Below are positions 56,201 to 64,000 of a stretch of DNA of 64,000 nt, piece by piece. The DNA is from Hypericum androsaemum (taxonomy: Eukaryota > Streptophyta > Magnoliopsida > Malpighiales > Hypericaceae). A model generated the notes under the pieces. It saw only the letters and a program-made list of their open reading frames with translations, was not told the origin of the DNA and did not search any database. The stretch is from positions 6,902,109-6,966,108 of the forward strand of contig OZ023195.1 of NCBI GenBank assembly GCA_963995505.1. The letters run 5' to 3'. Each line of letters opens with the position of its first letter. Within the stretch, counting starts at the first letter, position 1. The translations under genes were made by a program, and so were the position numbers.

Positions 56201-56585
56201 GCAATATTTTCAACAACTTGTTGCAAGACAACAAGAGGAGGAAACTTGACTTGGTTTGGACTGGACTTTGGGTGAGGGATTGAATCTGACCTTAGAAGAA
56301 TCAGACTTTTACACAGCGACAAAGTTGAGAACCCGGTGAGCCGACTTCACGCAGCTGCGAATGCTGGATTCATCAGGTTGAGATTGAAGATTTATTGAAA
56401 AGTCATATTTATGTTGTCATTGTCTTTTTTATCAGCACCTTCATCTTCGTCTTCATCTTCATTTTCGTCTTCACTGCCATCATGATCACCATCTCAATCT
56501 CATTGCTTTCACTCTCTAAATCTGACCTATCTTTCTCGATTCTACTCTTAAAGTACTCCATATCAGAGCCCCCAACAACAACATA
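53274..56585 (-). pseudogene. MRD1/RBM19-like multiple-RRM protein, partial and decayed
   Basis: Pieces in gene order on the minus strand: MEYFKSRIEKDRSDLESE and an acidic tract (about 56400-56585); QQVVENIARSLGVSKGEFMD, REANDLAV (56137-56260); FAAGKTDGLKRSNHILLVKN, LAKMFGKFGNLDKVVL (55890-56060, an RRM); EGISETDIDPDRIE (about 54480-54530); VKNLNFITDESLKRHM (54155-54245) and FIEFDPVETAINVCRDLQ (53985-54085) of the next RRM; HVKNIAFEATEKDLRQLFSP (53700-53763), FGNHRGFAFVEFVTKQEAQN (53545-53600), THLYGRRLV, AKEGDSIEELRARTTSQFTE and VMDGGNMKF (to 53274). MRD1/RBM19 proteins guide pre-rRNA processing in the nucleolus. Here the first RRMs are missing, frames shift, and about 1.3 kb of foreign sequence separates the parts. 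Confidence 0.85.
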
Positions 56586-57419
56586 ATTTTTTGGAAAAAT
56601 TACTCTTTAAGTTCTTCGAGTTTGCTTAAATATATTCAAAAGTCTCCCTATTTACAAAATACATACCGACATCCCTCATGTTTAAATTTATTATAATTTC
56701 GAATCCCTAGCGCACGTTAGAAACTCTTTTTCTTATTTTTGTCTATGAAATGACCAAAATACCCTTAGAAGAAAAAATAAAAAAACTGCTGACATCATCT
56801 CTTCTCCTACCTCTTAGCTGGTGATGTCATCTCTCCAGATCAGATTTTCCATTAAACAAACCTCCCCAAAAATTTTGATAACTTTGCCCTAAATTATACC
56901 ATTTCGCGATCACCCAACTTGCATCCTGTCAAATTGCAATCGATGAACCCTAACTCTAGACGGGTAAATTAAACAACCCAAGTTGAGAGAATCGTTCAAG
57001 GCGACGGTGACAAGAGGGGGAAACGACCAGAAGCTGATAGAGGAGTAGTTGACCGACGAGAGGGCACTGGTTTGCTTCACCGCTGTCGCTCCCAGGTTCC
57101 TAAGGGTGTTGGAAACTGACATCAGTGCGAGTAGGTCTCGGCGAGGATGCCCTTATTGAGGAGCCAGACACATACGGTGGGGTAGTGGTGGACGCATAAG
57201 GAGCCAGACGCCCTCGGCCCCGTAACCTTCAAAATCCATCTTCTTCGGTAATCCCAGAAGGGGAGGCGATGGCGGCATCAATTGAGATCGAGGCTCGACG
57301 CATTTGAGAGTGCCAGTTTCATCACCGAGATCTTGAAAATGACGTTACGACCCTCTTACTAGAGCTCAACGATAATTTTCTCCTTCCGATCTCAAAAACT
57401 GGCAAGCATGGGCCAACGG
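56586..57419. other. no gene recognised
   Basis: 56600-56900 is AT-rich with TGATGTCATCTCT repeats (about 56785 and 56822). 56900-57380 is GC-richer with minus-strand frames that carry no motif. It could be the 5' portion of the copia LTR that follows, but I could not fix its end. Confidence 0.35.
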
Positions 57420-58215
57420 CTACTTACAAGGGAGATCCTATAAATAGAAGATCAAGCCAAGAACAAAGTTGGACCACTTGAGAGAAAAAGAGTGTAATCA
57501 AGATTCAAAGAAAAAATCTAGCTTGAAGCTGAATTCCTACATTCAAAAAGGGAAAAGCTGTGATCACAAAGTGGTGAAGACAAAGAGCGTATTAGATATA
57601 CATTTATCTTGGTACTGTCTCAACTTATTTGTGAAGGTGTCAGTAGTACATTTATAAGAGAAACGATATGATCAGAAGGTTTCTAGAGAGCCTGTAAATC
57701 TAGACGGTAGCTAGCCATTGTCCGTGAAGCTAGTGGGTAAGAGGTTTGCAAGTGCTCCTGAAAAATGGTAGGTTAGCAAGTGCTCCTGTGAAAACTTGTT
57801 GGTTTCAAGTGAACCTTGGAAAACTTGTGGTTTGCAAGTGAACCGTGAAAACTTGTAGGTTAGCAAGTGCTCATGTGAATACTTGTAGGTTTCAAGTGAA
57901 CCTTGGAAAACTTATGGTTTGCAAGTGAACCGTGAAAACTTGTAGGTTTGCAAGTAAACTTGTGAAAACTTGTAGGTTTGCAAGTGCACCTGGCAAAACT
58001 TGTTGTGTACTCTTTTGTTTTATTGGAGCAATAAAAAGTAGGAGGACGGTTGAAGAGTGGACTTAGGCTCAAGTGGATTGAGCTGAACCACTATACATAT
58101 GGTGTATATTCTCTCTATCTTTATTTTATTTCAAGCTGATTGACTAAGTACCAACGAAAGTTGAAAATTTCAATTGAGACCTAACTCACAACCCCCCCCC
58201 CCCCCCCAGGTCGCT
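57420..58215 (+). mobile_element. 5' LTR region of SIRE/Maximus-like copia element
   Basis: A promoter-like CCTATAAATAGAAGATC lies at about 57438. Tandem AAACTTGTAGGTTTGCAAGTG units fill 57735-58015. A poly(C) run (about 58193-58207) and the primer site TTGATATCAGAGCTGG (58230-58245) follow. The LTR start was not found, so the left coordinate marks only the promoter. Confidence 0.65.
57735..58015 (+). repeat. short tandem units in the copia LTR
   Basis: Variants of AAAACTTGTxGGTTTGCAAG followed by TGAACC or TGCTCC repeat at spacing of roughly 30-40 bp, about eight times. Unit variants alternate (CAAGTGCTCCTGTG versus CAAGTGAACCTTGG), showing higher-order amplification. Confidence 0.8.
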
Positions 58216-58319
58216 TATTAGACCTACAATTGATATCAGAGCTGGCCCCATACTTTACACAATATATGTTTGAGGTGTTTTGGTTAAGTGTGCAGGACTA
58301 ACATCCGAGGGAAAAGATC

Positions 58320-59626
58320 ATGGCAGCCTCATCAAATCTCACGTTTGATGAAGGGAAATCTACCACGAGACCTCCTCTGTTTGTTGGAGCTCATTATTCC
58401 TTCTGGAAGGCAAGAATGAAAATTTTCATTCCAGCCAATGATTGGAAAGAATAGAGAGCCATCGAAGATGGTCCATTTACTCCTTATGAAATGAATGGAG
58501 ATGAGAAAGAAGCCAAGTCTAAAGAAACTTGGACTCTAGAAGAGGTAAAAAAAGGTACAAGTTAATTGTAAAGCCATAAATATGCTACATTGTGCTTTAG
58601 ATGCTTCTGAGTTTAATAGAATCTCTATGTGTGCCCGGCCAAAGAGATTTGGGATAAAATTGAAGTAACTCACGAGGGTACAATCCAAGTGAATGAGTCT
58701 AAGATAAAAATGTTGGTATATAAGTATGAGCTTTTCAAAATATTTCCTGAAGAGACAATAGGTGAGATGGTGACAACGTTTACTAGTACAGTAAATGGGT
58801 TGAAATCTTTGGGCAACAACTATACAAATTGCGAGATTGTTCGCAAATTATTGAGAAGCTTACCAAAGTCTTGGTCATCGAAAGTCACAGCCATCGAAGA
58901 AGCAAAGGATCTCAATGTTCTTTCTCTCGATGAACTCGTTGGCTCACTCATGAGATCAAAATGATCCAAGAGTCGAATGAGGAAGTTGAGGAAAATACAA
59001 ACTTTCGGAAAAAGAACCTAGCCTTTAAGGCTAAGGAAAGGGAAGTTGTTTCTTGTGGGACTAATGAAGAAGATGAAGAAGTTGCCATATTGGCAAGACG
59101 CTTCAATAAATTCTTCAAAAGGAGAAAATTCCCAAACAAGAAGTTCCTCAAGAAGAAATAGGAGGACGAGAAGAAAGAATCCATTCAGTACTTTGAGTGC
59201 AACAAGTCTGGACACGTCAGGATTGACTGTCCTAAGCTTAATCCGAAGAAAGGCTCAGACAAGAAAAGAAGGAGAGACAAGGGTCACATAGCTCTTTGGG
59301 ATGACACCGACTCTGACTCATCCACCTTAGAGGAAAGTGAGGAAGCACATTTGTGCTTAATGGGGATTGAGCAAGGAGAACCGTCTCAGGTAAATGATGA
59401 CTATTCTGACTTTACCTTTAAAGAGCTATATGATGCCTTTGATCAAGTTGTAGGAGAACTGAGAAATGCTATGATTGAAAGATCCGAGCTCAGAAATGAG
59501 TTAACTCTCAAAGATGAAAGGATCAAAGCTCTTGAACAAGAGTTAGAAGGGCTGAAGTCTGAAAAAACTATTCCTGACACCGTTCGTGTGTCTCAGCCAA
59601 TGCAATCCACTAGCCGCCCAAGTAAT
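58320..59626 (+). pseudogene. copia gag, SIRE/Maximus-like, broken
   Basis: From the ATG at 58320: MAASSNLTFDEGKSTTRPPL, FVGAHYSFWKARMKIFI, then a stop after DWKE. The next frames give EIWDKIEVTHEGTIQVNESK (from 58629) through VLSLDELVGSLMRSK. After stops at 58962 and 59159 comes a zinc knuckle YFECNKSGHVRIDC, whose first Cys is Tyr. A coiled-coil-like tail (59351 on: ELYDAFDQVVGELRNAMIER, KDERIKALEQELEGLKSE) follows. The gene is cut at 59626 by a solo gypsy LTR and resumes at 62938. Confidence 0.88.
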
Positions 59627-62600
59627 TCTCACGACCCAAATTCGGGGTCGGTGATCGGCGCTAGACCCTAACCCGTTTACAAAACCAAATAAGTCTAGCC
59701 AGCCTCAAAATATATTTTGACTTTACAAAGTCTCATTCAAATATAATTATTCTTTACATTTATCCGAGGATCAAATTGAACTCGGTGGCTACGGAGCTAC
59801 TAGACAAAAGAGCAAAATGGATGCCAGAGACTTTATTCAATTCGTGAAGAAGCAAATTGACTTGACACCAACAAAGCTATCTCCGGATGGATAGAAGGCC
59901 ACATAAATGAACCTGCAAAATTGGTGAGAGGGGGGGTGAGTGTTTGGGGAAACACTCTGTAAGCAGATAGAACATAACGTGTTGGTTATGTCAGATACAT
60001 GTGGGAGAGACAGAACTTAACTATGTCTCACATCAAACCCAAACAATACGAGCACAAAGCTAAGACAACAAAAGACCATCTCACAAATAAGGTCATCAAG
60101 CAATCACATATCAAACATAACCAAAATTTTAGATAGACCTTCACAAACATATAACACATATCGGATGAACTTCAGATAGGTCTAGATAGTGTCACTCCCA
60201 CGCCGACACGAGGATACCATATCTTAAAGGCACCATCAGAAACTAACCCGCCGGCCAAACATATCATATCATATCAGAATCCTTGTATCCTCAGTATATG
60301 TGCACATATGCCAACAGCCCCGGTTGGTCACAGGTAGACCTCATCATCCGCCATCCAAAAACAACGTACCAAACATACCAAAATTCACATAGACCAAAAA
60401 ATATTGGTCACATATTCACATACATATCAAAGTAGCCCAAAGCTAGAAAACGTATATTTTCTAGCTGGCCATACATATATGCCACATATTTCACAAATCT
60501 GACCCAAGTAAGACCAAACATAACACATATAAATAAGACGAATTCATAAACAAAATACATATACATGAGACGCACATACTCAAGTTTGAAACATGCACAT
60601 GTACCAAACAAACCAAAGCTGTCATGATCTATATGATTACGCTAATGAAGACCGCTCCGCGAATGCTCATTCCCAATTCAATTCTACTTTCACTTTGTAC
60701 CTTCGTCCACCCTTCTTCCGAAGCTTATTTCTTCCACCAAGAACCTTGTGGAAGCTTCACATACACATATGCCACACATTTCACAAATCTGACCCAAGTA
60801 AGAGCAAACATAACACATATGAACAAGACGAATTCATAAACAAAACCCATATGCACGAGACACACATACTTAAGTTTGAAACATGTACATGTACCAAACA
60901 AACCAAAGTTGTCATGATCTATATGCTTACGCTAACGAAGACCGCTCCGTGAATGCTCATTCTCAATTCAATTCTACTTTCACTTTGTACCTTCATCCAC
61001 CTTATTCCCAAGATTATTTCTTCCACCAAGAACCTTGTGGAAGCTTCACATACTCTTTATAATAATTTCCAATCACAAAGTGAGGTCAGCTCCTCACTTT
61101 CCCAAGCAAATCACTTCCAACACTTGAAAATAACCAACTTTGGCACAATCGACAACCAACATCAGAAATAACTTAAGTCCATCAAAGTCGCTTGCATCCT
61201 TTCAATCACCGGTCTATTATTAACTTACCATCATGTACAACAATTGTTTGTGACCATAATTTCATAAAAGGATCTGTTTTGGCCAACCGAACACACACCG
61301 AGCACAAGGTAAGGCCATTCACACTAACTTCGGTAAGCAGCCCTTATAACTCAATATCACACAAAACTAAGTACATATCTTCATCAATTTACCACTGTTC
61401 TATTCTTTCATGATCACACCGAGTCCAAAAATCAACTTAGAAGTCTAAAGAAATTACTTACCAAGTTCTTACTCTTGACCACCTTTGATTCTAAAATTAG
61501 TCAGTCAGTCTGACTTTCAACCATGTTTTGAAAATGATTCATTGATCCAAACAGAGCATATAGTATACCATTAGAAAGGTATTTAAGTCCTCTATAAACT
61601 ATATGAAGGCACCAAAGTCCAATTTGGAGTTTAAATATACGTACCAAGAACTTCTTCTTCTACCATCTTGACTGTATGCTCTAACAAATAGTCTGTAGTT
61701 CAAAATATATTTCAGGTCGATTCCTTTATCCCATTATGACCAATCATATATGGTTAGAAAGATATTAAAGTCCTCTACAATTCTCATGAAGACATAGAAG
61801 TCCAATTCTAAGCCAATTGACACTTACCGAATACTTCTTTGTCTACCAGCTCACTTGTATATTCTAGTTATTAGTCTGCATTCAAAATCAATTTCTTATT
61901 GATTCCTTAATCCAAATAGGACATATAATATACGGTTAGAAAGCTCATTGAGTCCTCTATAACCTTTGAGAAGACTGTAAATTTCAAATTGAAGCAGAAG
62001 TCCACTTACCGAACTATTATTTTTTGACCTACTTCTTTCTCTTTCTTTTAGCTCTCTCTCTCTTCTTTTTCTTCTTTTTCTTCTCTTTCGTTTTCTGGCT
62101 TATCTCCAGAGTTTCTATCCTCTTCCTTTAATTTTCTGAGTGCTAAAAGAGTGTAGGTGAGTCACCATCTAGTATGACTCATATTCTCAACTAATTCTAA
62201 CAAATTTCTAAGTGGTTAAAGATGATTAGTTCCAACCTACCATGTGGTCCAATCAGGAGGCAGCAAATTGAGTCCAATTTTTCACCAAATTCAGTTGCTT
62301 ATTTCCCAAAAGCGTTCTCTGCTCAATTGTAGGCCTATGTTTCTAGTTTCTGGATCATATTTACTTGTACTATTTGGAGCAAAATTGAGGAAGATATGTC
62401 CAATTTACCGAACACGTGTCAATGATGTCCAAACTTGACCAACTAACTTCATAGCACTTGAGAATTATTTGAGTAGGCTTTGTTGAGATTGATCTAAAAT
62501 CCTTGTAAGGCTAACTCATGTCTATATACACTTCACAAAGGTGTAGGAACATGAATTATTATTTAAATAAAGACCGAGAAGTCCAACCGAAGCACTTCAA

Positions 62601-62932
62601 GAATCGATAACACAATGTGTTGTTTATCCACTTACTAGGCTTGATCCCAATTGCTAACATGACAAAGTCAATATCTTTCAAAGCTTATAAATCAATATCT
62701 TACCTTTCAACACCATTTTGAATCATCTTCTTTGAACCCGGATGAAGAAGTTATGTTCAATTTATCGCAGCATAGCTGACGTAGTTCGAGATGTCAAATG
62801 CATTCCTTCCCACTATCATTGGCACTCTATTTACATAGCAATCTCACTCTAAATACGAATCCAATATGCCATTACGACTAAGTATACTTTACTTAAGTCA
62901 GACAAATATAATTAAAAGATTAAGGTATTACA
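59627..62932 (-). mobile_element. solo gypsy LTR (3306 bp), TSD GTAAT
   Basis: The 5-bp repeat GTAAT lies at 59622-59626 and 62933-62937. On the minus strand it begins TGTAATACCTTAATC and ends GGTCGGTGATCGGCG...TTTGGGTCGTGAGA. The end region matches the gypsy LTR end at 28200-28247 (CTAGCGCTGGTCACCGACC). It shares that LTR's layout, including ACATAACxxxTTGGTTATGTC near 59975 and repeated units of about 180 bp at 61460-62030. No coding region. A solo LTR of a related Tekay-like family, 840 bp longer than the one at 25784. Confidence 0.9.
60481..61063. repeat. 290-bp tandem duplication inside the solo LTR
   Basis: GCCACATATTTCACAAATCT at 60481 recurs as GCCACACATTTCACAAATCT at 60771. Both continue with GACCCAAGTAAGA, CATGTACCAAACAAACCAAA and ACCAAGAACCTTGTGGAAGC. 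The copies differ at perhaps 8% of positions by eye, so this is an old duplication within the LTR. Confidence 0.85.
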
Positions 62933-62937
62933 GTAAT

Positions 62938-64000
62938 AAATAGCGCAGAAGTCCTCATCGGACTAATAAGAGATCTTATACTTGTGGCAATGTTGGGCAT
63001 CTAGCTAGAAGTTGCCAGAATGGCAAGGTTTCTAGAACAAAGAAAGTCTGGGTTCCAAAGGGAACTTATGTTTTATTTGACAAATTTGGACCCAACCGAG
63101 TTTGGGTACCAAAATCAAAGACTTAGTTGCTCTTACAGGTATGTCTCAGAGTGCATCATGAGCCGAACCAGGAATAGTATATCGATAGTGGATGCATGAG
63201 ACATATGACTGGAGATAGAAGATTCTTCTCTAGTATAAAGAAAAAGAAAGGTGGGAAGGTCACCTTCGGAGACAATGGACAGGGAATAATTATCGGTCAA
63301 GGTAATGTTGGAAACTCAACTACCACTCTTATTAGAGATGTGCTGCTTGTTGATGGCTTAAAGCATAACATGCTTAGCATGTCACAACTCTGCGATAAAT
63401 GACTATGTGTTAAGTTTGAGGAAAATTTTGCAAAATTGAAAGTTCTAAGGTTTATGCATGATAGGACATAGAAGAGGCAATGTCTATGTTGTTAACCTGA
63501 AGAGTCTTGATGGAAACAACTCATATGTAATAGTCAAGGAAGAGGAGAGTTGGATGTGGCACAAGAAGTTAGGACATGTTAACATGAGAACATTGTCCAA
63601 ACTTGCTAAGCGTAAATTGGTTGAAGGCTTGCCAAGCTTATCATTTGATAAGAATAAACTCTGTGAGGCATGCGCCAAGGAGAAGCATTGTTTGTCTACC
63701 TCTCGACCGTTGGAGTTGATCCATATTGATTTGTTTGGACCAACTCGGATACAAAGTCTTGGAGGAAAACACTATAGGTTTGTATGTGTAGATGATTACT
63801 CCAGGTTTACTTGGGTATTCTTTTTAAGATTAAAAAGTGAAGCAACCGATGTATTTATCAAGTTTTGTAAAAAAGTACAAAATGAGAAAAGTACCACGAT
63901 CATAAGTGTGAGAAGTGATCATGGAACATAATTTGAGAACGAGGAGTTTAAAAATTTCTTTGATCAATATGGAACTAGCCATAATTTCTCTGCTCTTAGA
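62938..64000 (+). pseudogene. copia protease-integrase part, continues past window
   Basis: After the solo LTR the same element resumes: YTCGNVGHLARSC (second zinc knuckle-like), RTKKVWVPKGTYVLFDKFGP, then MRHMTGDRRFFSSIKKKKGG (63196 on, protease flank), HNMLSMSQLCDK, a stop, and from 63458 YVIVKEEESWMWHKKLGHVN (pre-integrase HxxxH), CEACAKEKHC, LIHIDLFGPTRIQSLGGKHY and VDDYSRFTWVFFLRLKSEAT of the integrase core. A TAA after RSDHGT replaces a Glu-type position, and the frame stays open to 64000. Reverse transcriptase and 3' LTR lie outside the window. Confidence 0.9.

Noticed and set aside
58193..58207. Poly(C) run as a special signal
   Set aside because: Probably slippage at a short C tract between LTR and primer site; length may also be a sequencing artefact.
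60593..60952. 119-codon plus-strand frame
   Set aside because: Falls within the solo LTR and spans its 290-bp duplication; noncoding.

Overview
The window is nuclear DNA of a flowering plant, most likely a eudicot. It is AT-rich, with intron-split genes, plant S-protein (S1) homologues, F-box and NAC fragments, and a dense load of plant-type retrotransposons (Tekay/Del-like Ty3-gypsy, several Ty1-copia lineages, L1-like LINEs, a Cassandra element carrying 5S rRNA sequence) plus hAT-like and Mutator-like non-autonomous DNA elements. I see no bacterial, viral or plasmid features. I cannot name the species.

Layout. 0.4-16.2 kb: a degenerating tandem cluster of S1-family secreted-protein genes on the minus strand. 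It contains two diverged types (X and Y) in a duplicated block. Only the last copy (15459-15932) is intact. The others are broken by a solo copia LTR, a hAT-like element, truncation or nonsense codons. A fragment of an SFT2/Got1-like vesicle transport gene lies at 1.5-1.8 kb. A large foldback element (7.7-8.9 kb) and a minisatellite that flips orientation (10-11.6 kb) interrupt the cluster. 16.6-25.8 kb: Mutator-like and hAT-like elements, a Cassandra element, two F-box-associated-domain relics, a chloroplast atpE fragment and a deleted copia element. 25.8-34.9 kb: a nearly complete gypsy element with 2.46-kb LTRs, two stop codons and a partly inverted 3' LTR. 34.9-43.7 kb: an LTR-retrotransposon end, a truncated copia, and LINE relics. 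44.3-44.8 kb: a 535-bp terminal-inverted-repeat element. 46.0-47.9 kb: a well-formed multi-exon host gene of about 350 residues whose C-terminal half resembles the KEN ribonuclease domain of IRE1/RNase L but lacks a recognisable kinase. 48.3-51.7 kb: a LINE fragment and a very young non-autonomous LTR element with three LTR copies and an unfamiliar ORF. 52.7-56.6 kb: a truncated NAC exon and an MRD1/RBM19-like RNA-binding-protein pseudogene. 57.4-64 kb: a SIRE/Maximus-like copia element, split by a 3.3-kb solo gypsy LTR and running off the window.

Only two loci look like working host genes: the S1 homologue at 15459-15932 and the KEN-like gene at 45957-47852. Everything else is mobile DNA, gene fragments or unassigned spacer. 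The duplicated S1 blocks preserve empty sites for several insertions, so many target-site duplications can be read directly. All identities come from reading the sequence; no database search was made.
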